Source of the DNA: Xanthobacter autotrophicus Py2
Lineage (GTDB): Bacteria > Pseudomonadota > Alphaproteobacteria > Rhizobiales > Xanthobacteraceae
Reading direction: 5' to 3'
DNA length: 64,000 bases
Assembly: GCA_000017645.1 (NCBI GenBank)
Contig: CP000781.1
Coordinates: 4,761,501-4,825,500 of the forward strand
The position numbers were made by a program, and so were the translations under genes. The notes beneath the pieces were generated by a model, which searched no databases, was not told the origin of the DNA, and saw only the letters and a program-made list of their open reading frames with translations. Numbering within the stretch: the first letter of the stretch is position 1; the number at the start of each line of letters is the position of its first letter. This document shows positions 38,246 to 46,233 of the stretch, piece after piece.

Positions 38246-39802
38246 ATGTCCGCGAAGCCCCCCTTCTACATCACCACCGCCATCGCCTATCCCAACGGCG
38301 TGCCCCACATGGGCCACGCCTATGAGGCGATCGCGACCGACTGCATCGCGCGCTTCAAGCGGCTTGACGGCTATGACGTGCGGTTCCTCACGGGCACGGA
38401 CGAGCACGGCATCAAGATGCTCCAGACCGCCCAGAAGGCCGGCGTCACCCCGCGTGAGCTGCTGGCGCGCAACGTGCCGCGCTTCGAGGCCATGGTGGAG
38501 GCCTTCAACCTCTCCATCGACGACTTCATCCGCACCACCCAGGAGCGGCACCACGCCTCCAGCCAGGCCATCTGGGCCAAGATGGCCGCCAACGGCGACA
38601 TCTACAAATCCACCTATGCCGGCTGGTATTCGGTGCGCGACGAGGCCTATTACGCCGAGGACGAGACCCAGCTGAACGAGCAGGGCATCCGCCTCGGTCC
38701 CCAGGGCACGCCGGTGGAATGGGTGGAGGAGGAAAGCTACTTCTTCCGCCTCTCCGCCTATCAGGACCGGCTTCTGGCTTACTACGCGGAAAACCCCGGC
38801 TTCATCATGCCGGAGGCCCGGCGCAACGAGGTGGTGAGCTTCGTCTCCGGCGGCCTCACCGACCTCTCCATCTCCCGCACCACCTTCGACTGGGGCATCC
38901 CGGTGCCCGGCGACGACAAGCACATCATGTATGTGTGGGTGGACGCGCTGACCAACTACATCACCGCGCTCGGCTATCCGGACACGGAGGCGGAGCTGTT
39001 CAAGCGGTTCTGGCCGGCGAACCTGCACGTGATCGGCAAGGACATCATCCGCTTCCACGCGGTCTACTGGCCGGCCTTCCTGTGGTCGGCGGGGCTGGAG
39101 GCGCCGAAGCGCGTGTTCGGCCACGGCTTCCTGTTCAACCGCGGGGAGAAGATGTCCAAGTCGGTGGGCAATGTGATCGACCCGTTCGATCTCGCCGCCA
39201 CCTACGGCGTGGACGCCATCCGCTACTTCTTCCTGCGCGAGGTGTCGTTCGGGCAGGACGGCTCCTACAGCCACGAGGCCATTGTGGCGCGCATGAATGC
39301 GGACCTTGCCAACGATCTCGGCAACCTGGCCCAGCGCTCCCTGTCCATGATCGCCAAGAATCTCGATGGCGTGGTGCCGCAGCCCGGCCCGCTGTCGCCG
39401 GAGGACGAGGCCATCCTCGCCCTCGCCGACGGCATGCTGGAGAAGAGCCGTGAGGCCATGGAGGGCCAGGCCATCCACCACTATCTCGCCGCGGTATGGA
39501 ATGTGGTGGCCGAGGCCAATCGCTATTTCGCCGCCCAGGCTCCGTGGGCCCTGCGCAAGACCGATCCCGCCCGCATGGCCACCGTGCTGTGGGTGACCGC
39601 CGAGCTGATCCGCGAGGTGGGCATCCTGGTGCAGCCGGTGATGCCCGAAAGCGCTGCCAGGCTGCTCGACCTCGTGGTGGTGCCGGCGGACGAGCGCGGC
39701 TTCGACCGGCTGGGCGCCGGCCACCGGCTGCCGGCCGGCCGCGTTCTGCCCGCGCCAGTGGGCGTGTTCCCGCGCTATGTGGAGCCGGAAACGGCCTCGT
39801 GA
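38246..39802 (+). CDS. metG: Methionine-tRNA ligase
   Basis: 518 aa class I synthetase. The HIGH motif appears as [18 protein letters not shown], then [18 protein letters not shown], the connective-peptide region, [14 protein letters not shown], and [20 protein letters not shown]. An anticodon-binding helical domain ends the protein; the optional C-terminal tRNA-binding OB domain is absent. The frame is open upstream within holB; ATG 38246 gives [18 protein letters not shown]. Downstream of tmk-holB as in many alphaproteobacteria. Confidence 0.97.
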   Translation: MSAKPPFYITTAIAYPNGVPHMGHAYEAIATDCIARFKRLDGYDVRFLTGTDEHGIKMLQTAQKAGVTPRELLARNVPRFEAMVEAFNLSIDDFIRTTQERHHASSQAIWAKMAANGDIYKSTYAGWYSVRDEAYYAEDETQLNEQGIRLGPQGTPVEWVEEESYFFRLSAYQDRLLAYYAENPGFIMPEARRNEVVSFVSGGLTDLSISRTTFDWGIPVPGDDKHIMYVWVDALTNYITALGYPDTEAELFKRFWPANLHVIGKDIIRFHAVYWPAFLWSAGLEAPKRVFGHGFLFNRGEKMSKSVGNVIDPFDLAATYGVDAIRYFFLREVSFGQDGSYSHEAIVARMNADLANDLGNLAQRSLSMIAKNLDGVVPQPGPLSPEDEAILALADGMLEKSREAMEGQAIHHYLAAVWNVVAEANRYFAAQAPWALRKTDPARMATVLWVTAELIREVGILVQPVMPESAARLLDLVVVPADERGFDRLGAGHRLPAGRVLPAPVGVFPRYVEPETAS

Positions 39803-39983
39803 GCGCAAAACCGCGCGACGGGATGGATGGCGGACCCTAAAGTGTCCTATACGGGGCTCTGGTCATGCCGATGCGATCGGGATCCATTTCGCTCATGCGC
39901 TCCATGGGCTTAACCTGATCCGGCAGTTTCAACCCAAGACGCGCCGCGAGCGCGCGACAGCGGAGGCAGCGGAAGCCGTGCGG

Positions 39984-40490
39984 ATGACGGGCGCAAAAGG
40001 GATCTCGGCGGTGGCCCTCGTGCTGCTTATCGCGGGCTGCGGCGGCGAACGGTACGACCGCGCCCCGCCCCAGGCATCCCTGGACCCCATCCCGCCCATG
40101 ATGCCCGCCGAACAGGCCCCCCTGCCGGAAGGCCCGGCGGTTCCGCGTATCGAGGTGAAGCTGCCGAACGCCGATTCCACACTGGTACGCGCGCGTATTT
40201 CCACCTCGCGCCGGGCGCGGCAGTACAACATCACCGTGGACCAGCCGTCCCAGCTCGTCGCCGAAAAGCGCCTGACGCCGGACGAGGCCCTGAAGCGCAC
40301 CAACGGCCAGAGCCAGGATGCGGCGTTCCGGCTCGACTACATCTTCAACACCTCCGGCGGCACCGTCACCGTCTCGCTCGAAGCTTCCATCGTCACCAAT
40401 CCTGGACGGCCGGGTGAGCAGGTGCATCCCATCACCATGCCGGCCAGCGATGCCGACGCGCTCAAGCAGGAAATCTCCGCGTCCGGCTGA
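39984..40490 (+). CDS. Predicted lipoprotein, unknown function
   Basis: 168 aa. N-terminal MTGAKGISAVALVLLIAGCG with the lipobox LIAGC (Cys19) predicts lipid anchoring. A proline-rich linker (PPQASLDPIPPMMPAEQAPL) leads to a domain with IEVKLPNADSTLVRARISTS, KRTNGQSQDAAFRLDYIFN and SGGTVTVSLEASIVTNPGRP, predicted beta-rich. I do not recognise a named family. GTG 39978 is an alternative start. Divergence is not an issue: bioY is convergent six bases away. Confidence 0.75.
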   Translation: MTGAKGISAVALVLLIAGCGGERYDRAPPQASLDPIPPMMPAEQAPLPEGPAVPRIEVKLPNADSTLVRARISTSRRARQYNITVDQPSQLVAEKRLTPDEALKRTNGQSQDAAFRLDYIFNTSGGTVTVSLEASIVTNPGRPGEQVHPITMPASDADALKQEISASG

Positions 40491-40496
40491 GGGATT

Positions 40497-41078
40497 TCAG
40501 CGCGGCCGCTCGGTCCCCGCGAGGCGCTCGACAAGGATAACGGTGGCGAGCGCCGCCACCGTCTTCACCACCGCACCGGGAAGGAGCGGCAGGAGGCTCT
40601 TCTCCAGCGCTACTGCCGGTCCGACCTTGGTGGCGAGCCAGCCGGCGCCGATCAACATCAGCAGCAGATGGCCAAGGGCCAGGACCCCGAAGAGGGGCAG
40701 GGGCTTAAGCCGCGCCCATGTCTCCTGCAGCCAGCCCACCAGCAGCGCCGTCAGCAGGAAGCCGACGATGAAGCCGCCTGACGGCCCGGTGAGCATGGCA
40801 AGCCCGCTGCGGCCGCCGGAAAACACCGGCAGGCCCATGAGTCCGGCAAACAGATAAATCGCCACGGTCAAGCCGCCGAACCGCCAGCCCATCAGCGCAG
40901 CGAGGGTGATCAGCACATAGCTTTGCAGCGTGATGGGCACCGGCTTGATCGGGATGGAGATCTGCGCGCTCCAGGCCAGCAGGGCGACGCCCACGACCAG
41001 CCCGGCTACCGCCCAGGCAGCGGAATAATCGGCGAGACGGGCGAGAGCGGGACGGAAGGGGAGGACGGGCGATGGCAT
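40497..41078 (-). CDS. bioY: Biotin transporter BioY
   Basis: 193 aa S-component of an ECF-type biotin uptake system. Six hydrophobic segments are visible; the family-typical stretch IPIKPVPITLQSYVLITLAA and LMGWRFGGLTVAIYLFAGLM, GLPVFSGGRSGLAMLTGPSG and GGFIVGFLLTALLVGWL identify it. I chose ATG 41078 by alignment; the frame opens at 41201. No bioM/bioN ATPase or T-component is adjacent, so it is either solitary or shares modules encoded elsewhere. Confidence 0.93.
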   Translation of the reverse strand: MPSPVLPFRPALARLADYSAAWAVAGLVVGVALLAWSAQISIPIKPVPITLQSYVLITLAALMGWRFGGLTVAIYLFAGLMGLPVFSGGRSGLAMLTGPSGGFIVGFLLTALLVGWLQETWARLKPLPLFGVLALGHLLLMLIGAGWLATKVGPAVALEKSLLPLLPGAVVKTVAALATVILVERLAGTERPR

Positions 41079-41257
41079 GTGCGAGACCAGTTGCGGCAAC
41101 GCCCGCACAAAGGCCGAAGCGGCGGCCTCCGTCAACGCCGTCACCCGGGGTATCAGGCCCGCGCGGCGCCAAAGCGCGGCCGCTCGCCTGACCCACCCCA
41201 CCTCGACGTGGCGGGGGGATGCGCTTATGTGAGGCCGACCTTTCGAATGTGAATGCC

Positions 41258-42040
41258 ATGCTTGTCGACAGCCATTGCCATCTCGATTTTCCCGACTTCG
41301 CCGCCGAACTGCCCGACGTGGTGGCCCGCGCCGGCGCGGCCGGGGTGTCTCATCTCGTCACCATCTCCACCCGGGTGCGGCGGTTTCCGCAGATCCTCGC
41401 CATCGCCGAGCGGTTCGATCAGGTGTCCTGCTCGGTGGGCACCCATCCCCACCAGGCGGCGGAGGAGCTGGACGTGACCCTGGGCGAGATTGTCGCTCTC
41501 TCCCGCCATCCCAAGGTGGTGGCCATCGGCGAGGCCGGGCTCGACTATCACTACGACACCAGCCCGCGCGACGCGCAGGAGCAGGGTTTCCGCACCCATA
41601 TCGCGGCGGCGCGGGAGACCGGCCTGCCCCTGGTCATCCACGCCCGCGAGGCGGACGAGGATGTGGCCGCCATCCTGGAGGAGGAGAGCGCCAGGGGCGC
41701 CTTCCCCTTCCTGCTCCACTGCTTCACGGCGGGGCCGGATCTGGCGCGCCGGGCGCTGGCGCTGGGCGGCTACATCTCCTTCTCCGGCGTGGTGACCTTC
41801 AAGAAGAGTGAGGACCTGCGCGCCATCGCCGCCATCGTGCCGGCCGACCGCATCCTGGTGGAGACCGATTCCCCCTTCCTCGCGCCCACGCCCTACCGCG
41901 GCAAGCGCAACGAGCCCTCCTTCGTGCGCGAGACCGCCAAGGTGCTGGCCGAGGCGCGGGGCGAAGCGTTCGAGGACTTCGCGCAGGCCACCACGCGGAA
42001 CTTCTTCACCCTTTTCTCCAAGGCGAAAAGCCAGCCCTGA
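41258..42040 (+). CDS. TatD-family metal-dependent hydrolase
   Basis: 260 aa TIM-barrel hydrolase (TatD/YcfH DNase type). MLVDSHCHLDFPDFAAELPD gives the first His pair, then SVGTHPHQA, VAIGEAGLDYHYD, LVIHAREADEDV, LLHCFTAGPDLA and LVETDSPFLAPTPYRGKRNE, the full metal-ligand set. The start ATG 41258 aligns with the family. In many alphaproteobacteria it lies near metG and holB, as here, which supports a housekeeping role such as nucleic-acid end processing. Confidence 0.94.
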   Translation: MLVDSHCHLDFPDFAAELPDVVARAGAAGVSHLVTISTRVRRFPQILAIAERFDQVSCSVGTHPHQAAEELDVTLGEIVALSRHPKVVAIGEAGLDYHYDTSPRDAQEQGFRTHIAAARETGLPLVIHAREADEDVAAILEEESARGAFPFLLHCFTAGPDLARRALALGGYISFSGVVTFKKSEDLRAIAAIVPADRILVETDSPFLAPTPYRGKRNEPSFVRETAKVLAEARGEAFEDFAQATTRNFFTLFSKAKSQP

Positions 42041-42059
42041 CATCACGAGGATGCGCCCG

Positions 42060-42599
42060 GTGAACCACGATCGTTACGACGACGCCTATATCCGCACCAT
42101 CCTGTCGCAAGTGCGGACCATCGCCATCGTGGGCGCCAGCGCCAATGCGGCCCGGCCGTCCTATTTCGTCATGAAATACCTGTCCGAGCGCGGCTATCGC
42201 GTGTTCCCGGTCAATCCGGGGCAGGCGGGCAAGACGGTGGCGGGCCTCACCTTCGTGGCGACGCTCGCGGACGTGCCCGAGCCCATCGACATGGTGGACG
42301 TGTTCCGCGCGCCGGAGCACGTACCGGCAGTGGTGGACGAGGTGCTCAAGCTCAATCCGCTGCCCAAGGTGCTGTGGACCCAGCTCGGCGTGCGCAATGA
42401 CGAGGCCGCCGCCAGGGCCGAAGAGGCCGGGCTGCAGGTGGTGATGAACCGCTGCCCCAAGATCGAATATGGCCGCCTCTCCGGCGAGATCGGCTGGACC
42501 GGGGTGAATTCCCGCACCATCTCCTCGCGCAAGCCGCTCCGGCTTGGGGAGGGGGTGCAGCGGCTCTCCATCGCTCCGCGTGGACCTAAAATCTCATAA
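42060..42599 (+). CDS. CoA-binding domain protein (YccU type)
   Basis: 179 aa Rossmann-fold protein. TILSQVRTIAIVGASANAAR, PSYFVMKYLSERGYRVFPVN, VDVFRAPEHVPAVVDEVL and VLWTQLGVRNDEAAARAEEA followed by VMNRCPKIEYGRL match the CoA_binding_2 family. I chose GTG 42060, nine bases after a GAGG; ATG 42051 would add three residues but places the GAGG directly on the start. Such genes frequently precede metY or metZ, as here. Confidence 0.88.
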   Translation: MNHDRYDDAYIRTILSQVRTIAIVGASANAARPSYFVMKYLSERGYRVFPVNPGQAGKTVAGLTFVATLADVPEPIDMVDVFRAPEHVPAVVDEVLKLNPLPKVLWTQLGVRNDEAAARAEEAGLQVVMNRCPKIEYGRLSGEIGWTGVNSRTISSRKPLRLGEGVQRLSIAPRGPKIS

Positions 42600-42679
42600 C
42601 ATCCGTCGATTTTCTGTATTAAATAAAAATCCACGCCGGGCTATCACGGATCGGCGTCAGCCACTGGGAGAATGCGCTT

Positions 42680-43513
42680 ATGACCGACGAGACCAGCACG
42701 CCGCCGCACGAGCCGGGTTTTGCCACCCTCGCCATCCACGCGGGCGCGCAGCCGGACCCGACCACGGGCGCACGGGCAACCCCTATCTACCAGACCACGT
42801 CCTTCGTCTTCGACGACGTGGACCATGCCGCGGCACTGTTCGGCCTCCAGACCTTCGGCAACATCTATTCGCGCATCACCAACCCCACCAATGCGGTGCT
42901 GGAAGAGCGCGTGGCGGCGCTGGAAGGCGGCACGGCGGCGCTGGCGGTGGCCTCGGGTCACGCGGCGCAGCACTTGGTGTTCCACACGCTGCTGACGCCG
43001 GGGGATGAGTTCATCGCCTCCCGCAAGCTCTATGGCGGCTCCATCAACCAGTTCAACCACGCCTTCAAGAGCTTCGGCTGGAACGTGGTGTGGGCGGATC
43101 CGGACGACATCTCCTCCTTCGAGAAGGCGGTGACGCCGAAGACCAAGGCCATCTTCACCGAGAGCATCGCCAATCCCGGCGGCGTGGTCACCGACATCGC
43201 CGCCATCTCGGCGGTGGCGAAGAAGGCCGGCGTGCCGCTCATCGTCGACAACACGCTGGCGACGCCCTACCTGTGGCAGCCCATCAGGCACGGCGCGGAC
43301 ATCGTCATCCATTCGGCCACCAAGTTTCTGGGCGGACACGGCAATTCCATCGGCGGCGTGATCGTGGACGCGGGCACATTCGACTGGTCCGCCACCGATC
43401 GCTATCCGTTCCTCTCCAAGCCGCGGCCGGAATATTCCGGCATGGTGCTGCACGAGACCTTCGGCAATTTCGCCTTCGCCATCGCGGCCCGGGTGCTGGG
43501 CCTGCGCGATCTA
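42680..43513 (+). pseudogene. metY: O-acetylhomoserine sulfhydrylase, 5' part (interrupted by IS630-type element)
   Basis: 278 codons of a PLP-dependent Cys/Met-metabolism enzyme that makes homocysteine from O-acetylhomoserine and sulfide. Visible: FATLAIHAGAQPDPTTGARA, IYQTTSFVFDD, RITNPTNAVLEERVAALEGG, and the PLP lysine in VIHSATKFLGGHGNSIGG. The frame runs into the insertion element after the CTA codon at 43511-43513. Joined to 44643-45110 it gives 433 codons plus stop, the family's normal length, with no other lesion. The IS creates a hybrid frame to 44083 that encodes no sensible C-terminus. Confidence 0.95.
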
Positions 43514-44167
43514 AGCAGAGATTCCCCGTCTGGCCAACGAATGCGGCCTGCGCTGCTGGTTGCGGGCGTGGACGGCGGCATGGATGGCGTGGTCGAGCGC
43601 GTCGCTATCCTTGAAAGTCTGGTGGGCGAGATGGTGCGCCTTGAGGTCGCGCCAGACCGCTTCGATGTCGTTGAGCTCGGGCGCGTATTTCGGCAGCCAT
43701 TCAACGGTGAGCCAGTGGGCGCGGGCGGCCAGGGCGGCGCGGGAGAGCTTGCTGGTGTGGATCGGTCCGTTGTCCTCGACCAGCACGACGGGCCTGGCGG
43801 CGCGGCCCGGCTTGGGGCCGTACGCCTCATCGAGTTGCTGGAGGTGGGCGACGAAATCGCTGCTGCGCTTGGTCGGGCTGGTCTGGACGATCAGCTCCCG
43901 GGTGGCATGGTTGAGCGAGCCGAGCATCGCCACATTCTTGGCCTGACCCGGCGCCGGCACCCGCAGGTCGGCGCCGGACTTCGCCCAGGCACGGGCGAGG
44001 TAGGGATGGGTCAGCGCCTCGCTCTCGTCGCCATACAGCAGCACGATGTCGCCTGCCGCGGCCTGCTGCTGGCGCAGTCGTAGGCGCAATCCGACCCGAT
44101 CGATCTCGTCCGCCTTCTGGCGTCCCTTCAGCGTGTGCCGAGGCCGCCGCCAGCGGAACTTTTTTTT
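43511..44167 (-). CDS. IS630-family transposase, ORFB part (DDE domain, reached by -1 frameshift)
   Basis: Catalytic half of the transposase. After the A8 run the frame reads KKKFRWRRPRHTLKGRQKAD, then the DDE residues: LLYGDESEALTHPYLA (first Asp), VVLVEDNGPIHTSKLS (second Asp) and LPKYAPELNDIEAVWRDLK (Glu). It has no good start of its own and matches IS630 members expressed as an ORFAB fusion. The stop codon TAG is formed from the target-duplication TA plus the flanking host base (43511-43513), so its exact C-terminus depends on the insertion site. Confidence 0.88.
   Translation of the reverse strand, partial: KKKFRWRRPRHTLKGRQKADEIDRVGLRLRLRQQQAAAGDIVLLYGDESEALTHPYLARAWAKSGADLRVPAPGQAKNVAMLGSLNHATRELIVQTSPTKRSSDFVAHLQQLDEAYGPKPGRAARPVVLVEDNGPIHTSKLSRAALAARAHWLTVEWLPKYAPELNDIEAVWRDLKAHHLAHQTFKDSDALDHAIHAAVHARNQQRRPHSLARRGISA
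43512..43513. repeat. Target-site duplication TA, left copy
   Basis: TA directly left of the element end at 43514; its partner is at 44641-44642. TA duplication is the hallmark of IS630/Tc1-mariner transposition. Confidence 0.9.
43514..43543. repeat. IS630 left terminal inverted repeat
   Basis: AGCAGAGATTCCCCGTCTGG followed by CCAACGAATG; imperfect mirror of 44611-44640, with conservation at the outer five and inner ten bases. Confidence 0.75.
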
Positions 44168-44613
44168 CGCAGCGCCTTGGACAATTGCGAGCGGCTGATC
44201 CGCACCCCTTCGCGGGCCTCGATCTCGGTGCGCAGCCGGGCAATGGTCCAGTTGGGCCGGTCCGCCACCGGCGCCTCCAGCAAGGGCGTCGCCACGCGCA
44301 ACGCCGCCTCGCTCTTCAACGGGGCTGGACCCGGCGCCACCCGCGCCCGCAGCGCAGCAACACCACCGCCCGCATAGTCGCTGCGCCACAGCCGCACCGT
44401 GTCTTCGCGGACGCCAAACGCCTCCCCGATCCGCGCGCTGGTCCAGCCCGCCAGCGTCAGCAGCAACGCCCGCGCCCGGTCCGCCTCGCCGCGCTCACGC
44501 GATGCCGCCAGGGCTTCCAGCGCCAAACGCTCATCGACACCTGCTGTCACCGGCGACTTGCCCGCCATCACGCCCACCTGCGAATCGACCACATCAGCGA
44601 ATCGCAACATCAT
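44128..44613 (-). CDS. IS630-family transposase, ORFA (DNA-binding part)
   Basis: 161 aa starting at ATG 44613, inside the terminal repeat. It contains the paired/winged helix-turn-helix that binds the IS ends: ALLLTLAGWTSARIGEAFGV, REDTVRLWRSDYAGGGVAAL and a second helical unit TIARLRTEIEAREGVRISRS followed by LSKALRKK. The zero frame leaves the transposase frame after the A8 run at 44160-44167 (LRKKSSAGGGLGTR), and ORFB lies in the -1 frame. Programmed slippage on A-AAA-AAA is the usual way these are joined. Confidence 0.88.
   Translation of the reverse strand: MMLRFADVVDSQVGVMAGKSPVTAGVDERLALEALAASRERGEADRARALLLTLAGWTSARIGEAFGVREDTVRLWRSDYAGGGVAALRARVAPGPAPLKSEAALRVATPLLEAPVADRPNWTIARLRTEIEAREGVRISRSQLSKALRKKSSAGGGLGTR
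44160..44167 (-). promoter_or_regulatory. A8 slippery run for -1 ribosomal frameshifting
   Basis: Eight T on the plus strand, eight A in the transposase message. The zero frame reads CGA AAA AAA AGT; the -1 frame reads GCG AAA AAA AAG, continuing in the DDE domain. Confidence 0.75.
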
Positions 44614-44640
44614 CCGTTGGGCAAGCCCCAGGAACCTGCT
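44611..44640. repeat. IS630 right terminal inverted repeat
   Basis: Read on the minus strand: AGCAGGTTCCTGGGGCTTGC then CCAACGGATG; its last ATG is the transposase start codon. Confidence 0.75.
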
Positions 44641-44642
44641 TA
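44641..44642. repeat. Target-site duplication TA, right copy
   Basis: TA immediately right of the element; the sequence continues GGCCCGGCGCTGTCG, resuming the metY frame. Confidence 0.9.
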
Positions 44643-45110
44643 GGCCCGGCGCTGTCGCCCTTCAACGCCTTCCTCATCCTCACGGGCATCGAGACGCTGG
44701 GGCTGCGCATGCAGCGGCACAGCGAGAATGCGCTGAAGGTGGCCGAATATCTCGCCGCCCACCCCAAGGTGGAATGGGTGAGCTATCCGGGCCTTGCGAG
44801 CGACCGCTACCATGCCCTGGCGAAGCAGTATCTGCCCAAGGGGGCGGGCGCGGTCTTCACCTTCGGCCTGAAGGGGGGCTACGAGGCGGGCGTGAAGCTG
44901 GTGTCGAGCGTGGAGCTGTTCTCGCACCTCGCCAATATCGGCGACACGCGTTCCCTCATCATCCATCCGGCCTCCACCACCCATCGCCAGCTCACCGACG
45001 AGGCCAAGGTGGTGGCCGGCGCCGGGCCGCAGGTGGTGCGCCTCTCGGTGGGCATCGAGGACGTGGCCGACATCATCGGCGACCTGGAGCAGGCACTGGC
45101 CAAGGTCTGA
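44643..45110 (+). pseudogene. metY: O-acetylhomoserine sulfhydrylase, 3' part (stranded downstream of IS630 element)
   Basis: 155 codons plus stop continuing the metY frame exactly after the IS: GPALSPFNAFLILTGIETLG, LRMQRHSENALKVAEYLAAH, VELFSHLANIGDTRSLIIHP with ASTTHRQL, and LSVGIEDVADIIGDLEQALA. These are the substrate-binding and C-terminal segments of the enzyme. No in-frame start with a ribosome site is evident, so this fragment is probably not translated. Conservation is complete, consistent with a young disruption. Confidence 0.95.
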
Positions 45111-45117
45111 GGCTGCA

Positions 45118-45156
45118 GGAGCATTTTCGCGATACAGTCCGTCGCGAAAATGCTCC
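45118..45156. repeat. Perfect 15-bp hairpin (GAGCATTTTC family)
   Basis: GGAGCATTTTCGCGA (45118-45132), a 9-nt loop, TCGCGAAAATGCTCC (45142-45156). It starts eight bases after the metY stop and may terminate or stabilise transcripts. It shares GAGCATTTTC with the element at 974-1052. Confidence 0.7.
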
Positions 45157-45207
45157 ATGCTCCAGTTCGTTGCAGACCACGTCATCCCGAAAAACAGGAA
45201 AGCCTGG

Positions 45208-46233
45208 ATGTGCACCCGTGTTGTCTATCTCGGGCCCAACGGAAATAACCTGACGGCCAGGTCCATGGACTGGAAAGACGACATCGGCACCAATCTGTGG
45301 ATCTTCCCGCGGGGCATGGTGCGCGACGGCAAGGCTGGTCCGAACTCCCTGACCTGGACGTCCAGATACGGCAGCGTCATTGCGTCGGGCTACGACATCG
45401 CCACCACCGATGGCCTGAATGAAGCAGGATTGTCGGCCAACCTGCTGTGGCTGGTGGAATCGGAATATCCAGCCCTCGACAAGGCCAGGCCCGGGCTCTC
45501 CATCGCAGCCTGGGCGCAATATGTGCTCGACAGTTTCGCCACCGTGAAGGAGACCGTCGACGCCCTGAAGGATGAGCCGTTCATCCTTGTAACCGACGGC
45601 GTTCCGGGCGAAAAACGCCTTGCCACCCTGCATCTGTCCATTTCCGACAAGAGCGGCGACAGCGCGATCATCGAATATATCGGCGGCCGCCAGGTCATTC
45701 ATCATGATCGCAGCTATCAGGTGATGACCAACTCCCCGGTCTTCGAAAAACAGCTCGCGCTGAACGAGTATTGGCAGCAGATCAGCGGCACCGTGATGTT
45801 GCCCGGAACCAACCGCGCGGCGGATCGCTTTGCCCGTGCTTCGTTCTATGTGAATGCCATTCCGAAGGTGGAAGATCCCAAGGTTTCCCTTGCGGGGGTG
45901 TTCAGCGTGATCCGCAACGTGTCGGTGCCATTGGGCATTTCGACACCCAATGAGCCGAATATTTCCTCCACGCGCTGGCGCACCGTGGCCCACCACCACC
46001 AGAATCTCTATTTTTTCGAATCGGCGCTGGCGCCGAACATCTTCTGGATCGATCTCGCTCAGGTAGACTTCTCAGCGGAGACTGGAACGGTCCGCAAGCT
46101 TGATCTGGGACCCAACCAGGGCAACATTTTTTCGGGCGAGGTGAGCAGCGCTTTCGCGCCAAGCGCGCCCTTTGCCTTCCTCGGACCCGGCGCCGGGCCG
46201 ACGCCGCCTCAGCCCGAACCCTCGGGGCCATAG
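45208..46233 (+). CDS. Ntn-type linear amide C-N hydrolase (choloylglycine hydrolase / penicillin V acylase family)
   Basis: 341 aa. The start MCTRVVYLGPNGNNLTARSM puts Cys2 as the N-terminal nucleophile after Met removal, followed by the family Arg and DW (SMDWKDDIG). Other conserved points: ASGYDIATTDGLNEAGLSAN, the Asn of VMTNSPVFEKQL, and PLGISTPNEPNISSTRWRTV with the catalytic Arg. There is no signal peptide, so a cytoplasmic enzyme is predicted. It could act on bile-salt conjugates, penicillin V or N-acyl-homoserine lactones; substrate is not decidable here. AGGAA lies seven bases before the ATG. The 3' end overlaps the convergent LysR gene by 25 bases. Confidence 0.9.
   Translation: MCTRVVYLGPNGNNLTARSMDWKDDIGTNLWIFPRGMVRDGKAGPNSLTWTSRYGSVIASGYDIATTDGLNEAGLSANLLWLVESEYPALDKARPGLSIAAWAQYVLDSFATVKETVDALKDEPFILVTDGVPGEKRLATLHLSISDKSGDSAIIEYIGGRQVIHHDRSYQVMTNSPVFEKQLALNEYWQQISGTVMLPGTNRAADRFARASFYVNAIPKVEDPKVSLAGVFSVIRNVSVPLGISTPNEPNISSTRWRTVAHHHQNLYFFESALAPNIFWIDLAQVDFSAETGTVRKLDLGPNQGNIFSGEVSSAFAPSAPFAFLGPGAGPTPPQPEPSGP

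Larger units (their letters stand above)
43514..44640 (-). mobile_element. Complete IS630-family insertion sequence, 1127 bp
   Basis: Bounded by terminal inverted repeats starting AGCAG at both ends, with a second conserved block CCAACG(A/G)ATG ending at base 30 (left 43514-43543, right 44611-44640), and flanked by TA duplications. It encodes a two-frame transposase on the minus strand with an A8 slip site. The ORFA start codon lies inside the right repeat. Everything needed for transposition appears intact, so insertion may be recent. Confidence 0.93.

Noticed and set aside
42600..42679. Possible SAM-type riboswitch before metY
   Set aside because: The 80-bp leader is A+T rich with a plausible -10 (TATTAA), but I found no SAM-II or SAH-type conserved core, and it is short for one.
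43502..44083. Hybrid C-terminus of metY running into the IS element
   Set aside because: The sequence after 43513 is antisense transposase translated in the metY frame; it cannot form the enzyme's C-terminal domain.
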